Positions 1-14,200 of a stretch of DNA of 64,000 nt are shown here, piece after piece. The stretch covers positions 8,866,001-8,930,000 of the forward strand of contig CM082581.2 of the NCBI GenBank assembly GCA_040954595.2, given 5' to 3'. The stretch comes from Balanoglossus misakiensis. Lineage: Eukaryota; Hemichordata. A model generated the notes under the pieces. That model saw only the letters and a list, made by a program, of their open reading frames with translations. It had not been told where the DNA came from and searched no databases. The stretch's first letter is position 1, and each line of letters starts with the position of its first letter. The position numbers were made by a program, and so were the translations under genes.

Positions 1-478
1 TTCACGCGTCGCCAAGCTCAAAATCATATTTTTATTCATTGCAAGATTACCGTGGTTAGTGCGCACCCGTTGTTTACTCTCGTGCGCCACGGAGCTCAGC
101 CAGTCATTCAGCGGACTTCATTTTATTTACGCAGAAGAGCGTGTTAAACATTACTATGGCGACGAGAAGGAACGTTCGTACTTGCTTTATATTTGTATAA
201 GCCATCATTCGATTCCCCAACTGTTGCCCCTTCAGCTAATGGTGTGTTACCAGGTTACTTTGGACAACCTTACTCCCCTGTCACGAGAGTCCTTGAAAAT
301 TAATTTTGTTACTTCTCTTTTCTACACGCAATTGACTACTGTTCGCTTGGTGAATGGACTCGTCTGGCGGCGGGCAATGTGGCATGGTTGATTAGTTATA
401 TGTTACTACTAGAAGATAAATTCTACGTTTCAGCTCATTCAGTTTAGTCAACTAATCGAACAAACAAACAAACAAACA

Positions 479-565
<87 letters not shown>

Positions 566-3500
566 GCTGTTGTGGTGGTGGTTATTATTTGAAACACTGT
601 AAAATCGTATTTTCAACCTTCGAAGTAACTGAAATGAGCGACTTCTCGCCGGGGCTAAAATTGGCCCGGGGTTGTGAAAATGGTTTCTAAGAAACGACAA
701 TCTTAAAGTCTGATATTCCGCTTTGGAGAGTACATCGCCTGATATTTTTTCCAAAGAACAGCAAAAAAATACAAAACTTGTCATTAGCATCGTTCCAACT
801 CCCACTGGAAAATTAAAAGACGCCACAAATATACACCGTCATTTTAAATCTCAGCCTTCACTCACCACCGCTTAAGGTGCCATTACCGAGTACAAAGCTA
901 GTCTTCAACAAATAGATCATGATCAATTGAAATTCACAGAGCAGCCTAGGGGAGCTGTGTTCACGCCGCGGCCTAAAACGAAACGTATGTACCGTGTAAG
1001 TGTCCCTGAACAGCTGTGTTTGACATCATGCTTAAACTGTCACAGTGGACACGCCATTTCTCCCGGACGGAACAAAATCTACTCGGCTACGAAAGCAGAC
1101 ACACAATGTCAGTGACGTCAACGAAATGTATACTTTCAGGAATAAAATAAATTTGGGGCGTATTTCTGGTTTGTTACTCCCAGCAACAGGCCGCAGGGGG
1201 GCGCGGCGTCGTTTCTGATAGTGACGTAACGGAACATTGCATCCCCATTTTCGTTAAACACGAATACAATGGACTAATAAGCCGGTAAACTTTGACTTTT
1301 ACTCGAGCTAGTTTGATTACGCAGAGTAAAGGTCAGCTGGCGAGTGAATTTGGATATACTTTGCGCTTGATTGAATCATTCAGCATAACTGTTGGCTCGG
1401 AGCCAAAAAATTGCCGTAAAAATAGCATATGTCGCTGAACTGTAAGCGATGTATTTCATTAAAACTATATATACACTCGTTCAATTTCCGCACACATTTC
1501 GCCCACTCTCATTAAGATTGGCGGGGCGACGCTTAAAACCAATATACATCATTTCTTGTTAAAGATTTATTGTTACGTATATTTTCGATGGTCTTCAGAA
1601 CTGTAATAAAGGGAAACGTACTTCTGAATTATTTTAGATTAGAAGGAGTACATTGGAATGGATTTTACTGTTAGATAAAATTATTTAGATTCTCATTATG
1701 ACAGAAATGTCGAGGTTTTAGTTCATTTATGTATGGTGCAGCCGATGTCAAGTACAATATTCAAAATTTAGACGAAGTAATTTGCTTCGGTTGTAAGTAT
1801 TATTGTAATACAGAGTGTACTCATATAACTGCGACGAAATAGAACGGCCACCCTAAAACGTGGTTATGAGTAGGCACCGCTACAAGTGTAAAAATGGCGT
1901 GAAATTTTCTCTGAATTTTCTTCGATCACAGTTTTCAGCGCATTTTTTTATTACCGAAATGTAAAATTAGAATCAAAATGCTGCCTGTCTTTAGCAAAGT
2001 CACAGTGGTGGTTGCAATTTGACCTCAAAGTTTTAGCTTTTAATGATTAACATTTACACATGCGGTCTACTTAAAGTCTTCCCTTAATTTGATTTTCGCT
2101 CATCTGGTGAAGCATTTTCCCTCTTATTTGACTCTATGCAAATTAGCCCTGGGAAATTCTAGTGTGTTGTAGAATGAGGCCAAAAGAAGTAATTTGCATC
2201 CGCAACTGTAGTTGATTCGGGTGTTTGGATGAAAAGCAGACAGAGCTGCAACTGTGTTGAATGAATCTACTCAGTAATATTTTATACCAAAATGATAACA
2301 ATTGCTTGGTTTTGGACAGCATATCGCCAAAGCGTGAATTTCGGAAGACAAAACACCGTGATGTGTGTTTTTTTTCTAAAATCTACACACGCGAATTGAT
2401 AAGAAAGACTTTGCTTTCCTCTGACCTGGTATTATTTAACAACATTCTAGGCTATAGATGCGATTTGATTAATGGTTCATTTCATTGGATTCATCAGTCA
2501 ACACCAGTTTAGGGAAGGTAAATTGAATCATATTATAATTCCGACTTATAAAAAAAAACTAATTATGTAATGCAATTAATTGAGACTGATAACCACTGTG
2601 ACAATATTGTAAAAGATTAGGCAAACAAGTGCACGATACAGAAAATCAAATATTATCTTCAAATGACCGTTTTAATTTCGATTGAATTAAAAGCAGTACC
2701 AAGCTTTATTCCGAAACATTGATTTCTATAGCTGTGGTTAGGCACACGTCCACACATTAATATTCGCTGCAAAAATATATCATTGCAGATGTATGTTGAA
2801 CTGAAAAAATAGCGAGTGAACACTGACACCAATGGTGATGAAGTACTGGTAACCGATATATACACACTCACGCTTTCCTGTCAGAAATATTTTCTCAATA
2901 TAGCGACGTGACGCCGCATAACAATCTGAGCCTAACTGTGACGGAGAATAGGAAATGCGCTATTGTATGCCAGGTACCCCGTCACTTCAGTGAAGAACGC
3001 CACAGTGGGGCCAAATAACGCGCCGCAGTTGTCTATTGAAACCTTTCATACCGGGAATGAATGTTGAAAAAATCATTGATTAAGTTTTGCATTAGACCTC
3101 ATAGAAGTGTGGCCCCCACCAATTGCAATCGCCAGTGCGCCCTGCAGTTGCAATAACTTCAACAACGATGACACGCCTATTGTAATTTCTGCCGAGTATG
3201 ATCCTGTCAACATTGCATCCTCAATACATGGGAACAACTGAGTGAAATTGATATCAGGCGTACACGTTAAATGCAAATGATTGATAATATTATACAATAT
3301 GGATAGTGGAGTGGCCTATGTCCGAGGAAAAACCAAACTACATTGGACCGTACTTTTTTACGACACGGCAACCGAAAAGTATCATATCCGGACAACCCTC
3401 CGTTCAGTCACTGAATTATAGACTGAAGGGAGTTTCGAAAATGTATCTTGACCTGGTTAAAGGGACAAAGTATCTACCGAATGACAAAATTTTGATGATT

Positions 3501-6500
3501 TTTCCTTATGAGCAGTCATTTCTGTTATCGTAATCGCTGATATATTGATTGCTAGACTCAGCTCCACACTCTGTGAATAGACATAGCTTGTAAATAAAAT
3601 CAAAACTTGATTTTCCAACTCGAATCAAATAAAAAAGTTTGTATTATAATAAAACGCAACTATCAGAAGACAACGAACATTTTGACCGCACAGGCGATAT
3701 CTTGCATTCTAAAACTTTTATAGATATAAGATTTCCCTGTCGAAAGATTACTAGCAAGCTTTTTCACTTATAGCTTGAACAGCTGCATCTGACAATTTCT
3801 GGAATAAATCGTCAGAAGATCTCGACTTAATTCGATAACGAGACGGTAATATAGAGGAATGCCGTGTAAGGTTGTGTGTATTTAGACTTACTAATACCAG
3901 TCATACGTAACGTCAAAATCAGGTAGGGCCGCCTACGTAGGAGAGATGGGCTAATCCCCAATTCAGCGTTTCCGGCTTCGAAGTTCCTGAGCCTTAAAAT
4001 CTGAGAACACATGGACGGATAGCCACTGTCTGTAATTAAATTCACTTGGCAGTGAACATACGTCGGTTGGTCAAAGGGACAGGACAACTTATAAAACAAC
4101 GAAATGAAAGTTCCGTTTCCTTTGACCTTGAAGTTAGAACCTGAATGAACCACACATGGTGAAATTTTGTAGCGCATGCTTCTTTTCAGAGAAAATTATT
4201 TTCTTCTAATATTTCTCTTTCAAATCATAAATTAAAAAAAAAATCGACATTTGCAGATATTTTTTCTTGACAGCATAAGCTTATATGAGGATTTAGTTAG
4301 CTTATTTCACGGTGACATTGCTAAAAGTGCTATATTCCTTGATTTCAATACATCGACGATTAAATTGCACACAATTACGACAAAATGTTTAATTACTTTT
4401 CATGGTGACTACTGGGTTAAAGCACTTCAGACATACGTCACAGTTCATGTGTCCAATATGCCCATGTAAGGGTATTACTGGCGCTGTATATCAAAGCGAG
4501 GCAGTCACGTGGGTGATGAGGGGGAAGGGTCATACATAATTAGGTGGAGAGAAGGTGTTTATTGGCAGTTAGGGAGACAAGGAAGGGACATGCGCGGAGG
4601 GGCGATTCCAGAGGACGAACAGACAGTCTGATACAAAGATACCTTACAGAGAGAAACACACACAAATTCAGCATCACAAAGAAACTGAAAGTGGACGAAC
4701 GGACAAGTAAATGACATTGAAATATGATGTTAGTACAAGAGCAATTGGACTATTTGAGTTGACTTCATGAACACTGCATAACAACCGACACGAACTCTGT
4801 TACATGTCAATGTTTAAGCAATATTAATGACGGATGATATTTTACCAGAGTAAAATATGAAGGGTAATCAATTTTCTCCTCAGACTTCTATTTAAAGCTG
4901 TATCAAACGAGTTGAAATCACCCCCACTTTAAAAGGACTCTTAGTCACGTATGACTGGCAGAAGTTGTTCATTTATCCAACCTCTCTTTTTACTATGTAG
5001 GAAAAGGGCGTGGCATAGAGACTTATCGTCCGTGTGCACTTCCCCCCTCCCAAACCAAATCCCACGGTGGCAAATGCATAATTATCTTTAGACGTCTACG
5101 TTGTAATTAATTGAATTAACGACTCACAGCAAAGTCAACCGTTGACTTTGAATCTTGATTATCCACTGACTATTTAATTGTTACATTGTCGAGGTTGTAT
5201 GCATGAGAACAAATCACAAAGAAAACGTTGATAAACTACAAACATTTCCATTGGTTGAATGTGCTTTCTGAAATGAACTTCCACCAATCAGCCGCAACGT
5301 TTGAGAGTCCCAGATCAGCTTGGAATTAACATAAAATGCCATCCGTCTGCGCCGTTCACTGGAACAAAAAATCACAAAGTCGTGGAGCAGATTTTCCTCT
5401 ATAAATCATCAACTTCTCTCCGTCTTTGCTTGAAAAAGACTGCAGTAAATTCTGTCATACTTTATCAGACTCAGGCGATTCAAGTCTATCAAATGTGATG
5501 AATGCAATCACTTCCACGAAACGCCTTGTGACGTCACCGCATCAGACCGAAATTAAAACTTTCGGATTTAGGAAAACTCGGCGTTATTTATGAAAGCATG
5601 GTCATTAGTAAGGTCTAAAAATAACTTGCTAATCTGTATTTAAGGTAAGTAACAGGATGGAACTGGAGTTTAACGTGAGGTCAAGTGTTAAAAGACTGCT
5701 CCATTCAATCCATTTCCCGTGGTGTCACGGTTAATTTGGGTGGTGTATTTCATCCAATATTAACTTTTTCACGCAGTTTAGTTTCATTCATTGAGCCCGG
5801 GCACATGAGATGGCTGGGGTAATTTATATAAATACTCAAGCCGTTCGACTCGAATCAGAGAGTTATGGCTTGACATTTGCGTCAACCAGAGAGAAAGAAA
5901 CGCTACAAAATGCACATATAAAATGCATAGTTTCTTGAAAAAGAGCTTCATGGGTAAAACGTCACATGAAAAAGGGTGGTCTATAATTGAGCATCAATGC
6001 GACCGGTTTCTGCATTGCTACGAGTACAGCGTCTCACAGCAACAACTAATTAGCTTTCACCTCGGTGACATTGAGGTTTCAGCCGGGAGAGCGTGTTTAC
6101 GTAGATCCTGACATTGTCGGGTTTCAGAACAATGTATAATTGTGCACGGATGATTCAGAACGACAAAACATTGGTGAAAGAAATTGTATGTTCAGGAGAG
6201 TGCTTTCTGGTTGTTAGGACCGCGCAATTTGGTGTAAACTAGAATCGCAGATGAGATCTGCCTGCCGTGGATGTTTGGGTCTCGTAATCAATACACGTGC
6301 ACTTGACTAATGGTCGTGTGGAAGTGCGTAGTGTTTCACAAATGCACACTGATCCAATCATCGACTCAGTGGCCGTAATATGATTATGTTACATGGTTGG
6401 TTGATTTTCGGTCTATCTATGGTTGCGTCGGTCGCCATTTCCCGACTGTATGAATCAACAACTTGACGAAATATCAGTTATACCGACATACAGGACGACG

Positions 6501-9500
6501 GTTGAAGAAAATATCTCCGTTCAATGGAATGAGAGAGTCCAGACTAGAACGATCGCTACTGAATTGATTATGAATGTTTAACGGGAGTCGTTATTGCTGA
6601 TGGTTCGTTGCTATGGAAACCAAGGATTACTTCATAAGTATTAGAAAAGATAAACACATTCGTAGTATATGCAAGTTTTTTTGTAGCAGACATGCGTAAA
6701 ACATCACAAGTCATGGACGGGTTGGTGACGTGTGTTGCGTTTACTTGTGACAATCCGTTGGCCACAGTATAACATATTTCAGGCCTTGTCCACTGTACTG
6801 CCGGTGTCTCCTATCGTGATTAATTCCAAGCAAGTCAGCGTCGTGGTTTGTGCTGTGCTGTGGTCATCGCCGATCGAGCCCGTGTCCTGCCACTGAGTTT
6901 TCAAGACCATAAAGCTTTAACCCTGTAGAATGTTAAGTTAATGAACATTCGACTAATTTAAATCATTTGAGCGGATTATCTTCGGAGAGCGTGAGTATGC
7001 AACAACGATTCACATTTTCAGCTTTTTTCTTTCTATATATTGCTATGTATCAGGTGGGAATTGTTACTCCTGCGATGAAACCCTGCATATCAAACAGAAC
7101 CTTGTCGAATGTTTTTTTATTCAATTCCTGTACATTAATATGACCAAGACGATACGGCACATTTACAAAGTTGGCGGGAATCACGCGTTTTGTTTTCCAC
7201 AGGAATATATTTCAAATGGAAAGTGAAAGGGGTCTTAAAAGTCGTTTAATTTTTTATCGAGCATCGAGTTGCTTTTGCTGCACCTTTCGATGATGAATAT
7301 GTACCAAATCTTTAATGGTATTTTTTGAATAATATTTATCTTAGCAGATAGTTAAATAATATTTGTCTTAAAAGATAGTAATATTTGTGTTAGGCCGGTC
7401 TGTAAGATTAACACTGTTCTGGAAAAAAAATCGCACGTCATTGATACATACATATTTCGTACATGTACATTGTTGACCGGCTGACGTGCAAACGTTATGG
7501 CGAATTCATTCAGTTTCACGCTGAATTAGGGATATCAAGTGAATTGCTATTTAGTGTGCAGCCAGTGTGACTCCGCGAAGTAATTTTTTCAAGTCTCCGA
7601 TTCTTGCCCGAGACCTACACGTAGCTGCGCTGGTTAGTCGAGAACCTCGCCGGAAGGTTTGATTCTAGACTAACGTGAGGCCAGAGAACAAGTAACGAGT
7701 ATCCCCAAATTACCTGTTCTGAATAATTCAATAGTTCCATATCGTCAATCGTCTTTTTAACCTCTTAATAACAAATCTTTAAACATTATCTCATCAGTTT
7801 ACATAACCCGCGTTTGGACATGATATCGCAATGTATGCCTAGTATAGCCAGCCCTACTTTCCAGGCTCATTTGTCTTGGAATTCGATTGAAACACTGAAC
7901 AAACATCGAAGAGCAGTAATCAGAATGGCGGGAAGGTCGATTGTTCGTGTACACTGTTGTTGGCGTTGTGTCTAGCGTCAAAGTCTGGCGCGAAAAGCGG
8001 ATGCAAAGTAAACAAAATCAAAGACCGTGTAGATGAAAAGAAACTTCAAATGAAGAGATAACGGAATAAATGGAGTCGAGAAACCGAGACAAAAACACTG
8101 AAATACTGAGCGTGCGTATATATCATTTTATCTGATCGTTATGTCGAAATTATGAAAGTATAATATAGATTTTTTATGAGATCTCTAAAAAATGAGAGAA
8201 AATTGAATCAGCGGTGTATCCTTTTCACTTCGTTTCCAAAGGTATTTTTCCATCAACTGTCCCCGTAATCCGGGAAATACTGCCCAACAATATAATTAAA
8301 ATTCATGGCCTTTCAATTTTACGGTTGAGAACATAAATGTGGCCATTCATGGTTACCATGGCAAAATAGATTCCTCTCAATGTCGCTTTGGGAGGAATGT
8401 TTTAGTTGTGCGTCGGAGAAGTGTGTTCAATTCAGTTGAACATGTCAGGTCTTTTTTGTGGCAATCAAAGTACAAGGCTGCCTACATTTGTATATTCTCG
8501 TTGATAACAAGGTTTTCTCTTTGCGACAACTCTAAACCAGAAATTTAGTTTAAACTATCTACAAAAAAGTATTCTCACAACAATTCTCGATAATCAAACC
8601 CAATTCATCGAGATTTCTCGCTTTTACCTCTTAACCAACGTTCTATATATTTTTTGATTATGAAGTCACAGTATGTGATGTCAACTTTGAAATTTTTGAT
8701 GTTGAGTGACTTTTATGATTGTCTTTCTCACAAAAACAAACGGTAACTTGGCAGTCATATGAACACATACACCGCTCATAGTAATATATATATATTTTTC
8801 TGCGACTTTTCGTCACACTATTTTACATAATATTCGTCGGAAAAAAACTACGATTTTTTCCATACAGGAAACTCCAAGTCCCACATTGCAGTGGTTTTTA
8901 TGTTAAATACAATTCGAAATGAATAAAAAGCAAAGCATTCAATTAGTCTCCTAGGGGCTTTTAAGATGTTGACACCAGCGTGGCAGCAACGAGGCAGGCC
9001 TAGGCTATTATCGCTCCGTCAATAGTGGGGCGATTCTAATGTGGTTTCCATCAAATTTAATGATTGCCTTTATAATACGACCAGATCCTTGGTGATAGTT
9101 CAGTTGACATTAAATAACATACGTTTCTGACGTTTACATGTGAGTAGTTGACAACCTGGCATTCGCAAGTATTTTTTACGGTGAGTTTTCGGTCGAATGC
9201 GAAGGGAAAATTCGACCTCAAATACAATGTAGAAACAGTCGAGGATGCAAGTATCCGTTGCCAACGCTGCGCGCTGATCAACATGATTGTTGCCATGGTG
9301 AGGAAATATCCGCTTCCTCGTGCTCCTTAGGAAATGAGATTCCTATTAAAACTGAATTGATATGTGATTTTCTATCAAACTGACGTAATATTCTGACTAT
9401 TTCAATTTATGTATCAGACCGTGTTAACGAGACGGCTTCAAACGGCGGGTGGTCCAAGTGTTGAAGACACCTGTATTCAAATATTATGGAGTTGACCTTT

Positions 9501-10661
9501 CAACCTTTCCGTGGGGTAGAGCCATTATGCGCCAGTTTAGATCACACTCTTCCTTGCTACTGCCATTGTGTGTGGCGTACCCAGACGGGCAACGGATCGA
9601 CAATATTGCATGTATAGTCTAAGGTTGTCCGCAAGTACGCCCATGGCAAAAATCCTGATTAGCAGTGCACGAAACCTGATTATTGTACTTTACGCGAGAA
9701 AAAAACAAATCATCGCTTCAGATTATCCATGCGTATATTTCAACACAGTCATCGTCACCATAACGCGATAAGATTGTATTTGCTTATTTCATATACAGAT
9801 GCATTAATGGCAGTTGTAAAATTTATAGATTTGTGTGAAGGCAAACATAAACTGCTGTAAAGCTAATGCACCCAGGCTTGCATTACCGACACTTTATCGA
9901 GAAGGGGGAACGTGGAAAAATACACATAAAAATCACACTGCAATCTGAATTTGTCTGCTCTCTGTGAATTTGCTTGCCATTCAAAATATTTATTGAACGT
10001 GGCGTGACAAAATACCCTGTTGTATGCTTCAAAACTCAAATAGAATGATGAGTTTGTACTTAGATTTAGATACAAATTTTGTCCAGTGTCAGACGAGGTA
10101 CGTGACAATGGGTATCACGGTCGGGAGAGCTTTCTACAAGCATTGAATTCTTTTACACCTACTGCGCGGGAAAAAACTGTCCAAAGTGTGAAAATATTCA
10201 GTACATCTTCCCCAGGCCACTAAATGCAAATTTCAAAATTTCTATTAAAATGTATATGTCTCCGGTAGTGCAACTGCAGTTACAGCTCGTAAGGGACCCA
10301 TACAACCGATACATACAATTTGTACTCAAAATGGGAGAGGATTAGAATTCTTCGCCATTTGCCATAACACTTATTATTTTTAGAGATAAAACATCCCAAA
10401 ACCATGATCGTGTAGTACGGAATTTAACGAGTTATAAATTTCATACCCCCATGAAGAAAATAAATACGTATACGGTGTTTGTATATTTCTGACTTGAGTT
10501 TGCACACGTCAGCCACCTTTGTGCCGAAACAATTTCATCGCTTTATTGATAACTCTGAGGGTAGGCCGATATTGATTGTGTAAACAAACTGCAAGTTTAA
10601 CGCAAACGCTAAGTACACACCGTTAGACATGCCACGGTCAACGATCTCGTAGTATAGTATA
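1..10661. other. Upstream non-coding region, no gene recognised
   Basis: Open frames are short and scattered over both strands, with no recognisable domain. Features present: (CAAA)n and (ATG)n repeats near 460-564 and palindromic CREs at 1113 and 5529. It may hold distal VMAT regulatory DNA or a non-coding first exon, but nothing in the sequence proves it. Confidence 0.55.
461..564. repeat. (CAAA)n followed by (ATG)n microsatellite
   Basis: 18 bases of CAAA units run directly into about 28 perfect ATG units (479-564). On the minus strand this reads as a polyhistidine run in a spurious open frame. Confidence 0.97.
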
Positions 10662-10865
10662 GTACATGTACACGTACATGTACAGTGTACGCACGCAAAG
10701 AGGGTGTGATTCACCCACACCCTCAGCCCACACCCACAGCCTATACGTTCCGTTAATGAGGCTCTTGCTCAGAAGAAACGGCTCATTATCAGCTATGTGA
10801 CGTCACGATTCTCACCGGAACAATTTGGAACGCGGTAGTTTTCTTTGGCTGGCAAGATGGCGTCC
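10662..10865 (+). promoter_or_regulatory. Candidate VMAT promoter: palindromes, KLF-like hairpin, CRE, YY1-like site
   Basis: A dense set of sites lies 190-390 bases before the VMAT start codon. In order: two GTACATGTAC palindromes separated by two bases (10662-10683); an AGGGTGTG/CACACCCT inverted pair (10701-10723), KLF/Sp-like CACCC boxes; a full CRE TGACGTCA (10798-10805); and CAAGATGGC, a YY1-like motif (10853-10861) of the kind found at TATA-less start sites. No TATA box is visible. A second, inverted YY1-like motif, CACCATCTTG, is at 11036-11045. Function is inferred from motifs and position only. Confidence 0.45.
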
Positions 10866-10895
10866 ACATTCTCATTTATGAGTGAACTGTGTTGA
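10857..10895 (+). other. Possible upstream ORF in the VMAT leader (12 codons)
   Basis: The ATG inside the YY1-like motif opens a frame reading MASTFSFMSELC and stop, ending 159 bases before the VMAT ATG. It would be translated only if transcription starts upstream of 10857, which is not known. Confidence 0.2.
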
Positions 10896-11054
10896 CTGGT
10901 AGGGCGCACTCTCCAAGGGGAGTCACTGCAGTTTTAGACAAGAAAATTCAGTCTTTTTCCTAAAAGAAACTCTATTACTTCTCTGCCTTGACAGGACTAC
11001 GGATTTGACTTGGATTATTCGCAATAAGGGCGTCCACCATCTTGATTGTGAAAG

Positions 11055-11214
11055 ATGTCTTCATGGCTTGGAGGAAAGGCGCAACAGTTTATTCAATGGA
11101 GAGAACAATTTACTTTGAGTGGATTCTTTAGAGATATTAGATCATCAAGACGTCTAGTTCTATTCATCGTTTTCGTAGCGTTACTGTTAGATAATATGCT
11201 ACTAACAACTGTAG
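11055..11214 (+). CDS. VMAT: VMAT coding exon 1: N-terminus and TM1
   Basis: Encodes residues 1-53 plus one base. The cytosolic basic stretch RSSRR precedes TM1, which contains D46. An in-frame TGA lies two codons upstream of the ATG, and A at -3 gives a good initiation context, so this start is preferred. Donor GTAAGT at 11215; exon ends in phase 1. Confidence 0.93.
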
Positions 11215-14200
11215 GTAAGTAAATGTTCGAATTTTTAAAGACCCACCCTAAATAATACAGTGATATAAAGTAAATGTTTACTTATGTTGGCTCACTGTCT
11301 CGCTACTGTGGTTGGCCAAATGATGAGAAAGCTAGCAAAGTAACTCTAGACCTACCACTGCATCAGAAGCTTACTGAATTCCCTATGTTATTTTAAATCG
11401 CGGTTTTGGAACATCAATTATTATTATGGCCTGTGCATTGTGGTCCACAATTTGCACAGACCGTTTCCTCGGTCAATCGATTATTCGAGAACAGAGTACT
11501 ATAAAATCACATTTCACTGCATTCACGTGACTTTTTCAGGCAGTAATAATTTTTTTTTTCCATTTAATCTAGTTCCGATAATTCCAGACTACTTATTTAA
11601 GCTAGAACATCCCAATGAGTACGCATATCTTGACGGACATGGCGCCGGAAATTCAAGCTCAAACAGTTCTTCATCGGCACACAACACGACCAGTGCAAAG
11701 TACTACAAACATAGCATTTGTGACGTCGATAATGTAACATCGTGGTGCAACGTGACTGTCTTTAATGCCACAACTCCGCCTTCTACAAGTCGTGGCTACG
11801 CGCAAGATTTGAGAGACGAAAACGTCGAAGTTGGACTCTTATTCGCTTCCAAAGCCTTTGTTCAGTTGTTAAGCAATCCCTTCATAGGACCGCTTACTAA
11901 TAAGTGAGTGCTCCCTCAACGACAATGCCGACTTTTTTTACCATGTCGTCCTGTTATCATCTTAGTATTACGTTAACATTCAAATGACATCAACATCTAT
12001 ACACAATGAATACAGTATACATCGTAGAATCTAATTTCTGACTACTTTCTAAAATCCACCTGTGTCTGTATCATTTCAGAATAGGTTACAGTATTCCAAT
12101 GTTTGCTGGTTTTGTTATCATGTTCTTGGCGACAATAAGTGAGTATAGGTACAACGTGAGAAATACTTTTTTTCCAAAAAAGCCGAAGAAATAGAAAATG
12201 TTAAAGTGCAAATTAACTGTAAAACGGAATTCACTGAATGCCGTCCATCCACAATTATCTTTTCGAGGCGATACACTGTCACATACGTGACCAATCAGAT
12301 ATGGCTTCGCAAAATGGAAGCTACGGGTCGTGCTTGCCTTACGATCTTGGTTGACTAAGAAGGGAATTTAATTTTAATTTAAGTACATTATTAGTTATTA
12401 TTTACCTTAAGTCGCATTTTAACTATCTATTTCTATTTTTCTACATTTTAAAAAAGTTTTTGCATTAGGAGAGACTTATACAGTATTAGTGATAGCGAGG
12501 ATGTTACAAGGAGTGGGCTCAGCGTGTTCTTCCGTGGCAGGTAAGTAATTTGTCTGTCTGTCTGTCTGTCTGTGTCTGTCTGTCCGTCCGTTTGCCCTAT
12601 TTTCCCTATACGAATTCGTTTGAAGGCCAGCTCGTGTCTTTTTTCTTATTTCAGGTATGGGTATGTTGGCAGACAGATACCCCGACAACGAAGAGCGAGG
12701 AAATGCCATGGGCATCGCCCTTGGTGGTTTAGCCTTAGGCGTACTCAGTGAGTATTCAACTAACTTTAAAAAAGGGGACATTAGGTGTAACTTTTCCAAG
12801 CATTTTTTCCACACATTTCTAACTGTGAAAGGTATTCAATAACGGTTCGAAATATCCTATGTCAAGAAACACTAAACGAATTGAAATTGACCCACGGTAA
12901 TGGTGAGAACTGCATGATCTATAGAGTCTAATGGTAACATTACTTTCGTTTCAGTTGGTCCGCCGTTTGGGGGCGTAGTGTACCAATTTCTCGGTAAAGA
13001 AGCGCCGTTCATCATCCTCGCGGCGTTAGCGCTGGGAGATGGACGTAAGTCAAAAGTGAAATCCATCGCTCCTTTTAAGGAAAAGCAATAGCGCCACCAA
13101 GGCACAACTAAATGATTTTTTAACAACCTTTATGGAAATAACAGAACTAATCTAATATATTGACACGCTCAGTTTGACCAGAAAGAGACAGTCATTCAAC
13201 TTTGTCTGAATAACACAAACATTGATTCATTGATTACTATTTAGTGTTACAGCTGTTAGTATTAAAATCTGGTGTTACCAAGGAACATCAGATGGAGGGC
13301 ACGCCGCTGTTGACTTTGCTCCGTGACCCTTACATCATCATCGCGGCAGGTGAGTGAATGCGTCACGTTGCGCACATTTTGGTCACCGGAAGTAAACCGG
13401 TAAGGGGTTCCTCCATAGTTCGAAGATGTCAACCAAAACAACTTGGCCCGCAATTATCACTTTCAGGCAAACATCCTGTTGCACGGTAGAATTTTTTCAG
13501 TATAGATGCCACCAATACATATTTAAAAAAAAACTTATGAAAAACCACACTATACAATCACCGTCCTTGTTTTCGTGTGGCGGAATACGATAACCTTCGT
13601 TAACGTTTTCTTCTCCCCCGACTGTAACAACGTCATGCGGTGGTTTACCACTGTGACAAGTCTGTTTTATATCCAAGTTGATCACTACTCCAATTTGAGT
13701 CTAGGAAATTCAAATTCCAGTCACGCTTCCTGACGAATCAGTTAGATGCAAACGAGAGTGAACCATGCTGTTGACCGTGCGTACAGGGACTGTGCCACGA
13801 ATTATCAAAATACCCACATTGGTATTTGCCATCAACTGTGCAGTTTTAAGTTTCAAGTCCTTGTTAGAAAAAAATGGTGACTATTCAATATTTCATTTCT
13901 CTGATAGGTTCCATATGTTTTGCCAACATGGCGATAGCCTTACTGGAACCATCCATGCCGCTTTGGATGATGGAAACCATGGAAACGGAAAAGTGGCAGT
14001 TAGGTATGTACTTAAACTACAAGTCCTTAGAATTGCCCAGCAAAGAAATGCAATAATTCATCATGTAAAATTATCTGTCCGCGAAGAATGAACTTCTGGC
14101 GTACAACGCCACAGAGTGTAGTACTTTCTGTTAAAACATGTTCTAACATGACAAGTATTGCTCAGTACTTCAATTGGATTTCATGGTCTGTCCTCTCTCT

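Noticed and set aside
452-826. Minus-strand open frame with a long polyhistidine run
   Set aside because: The histidines come from the (ATG)n microsatellite; the rest has no family resemblance.
1187-1207. GC-rich CTCF-like motif
   Set aside because: The core has an extra G and mismatches to the CTCF consensus, so it is not convincing.
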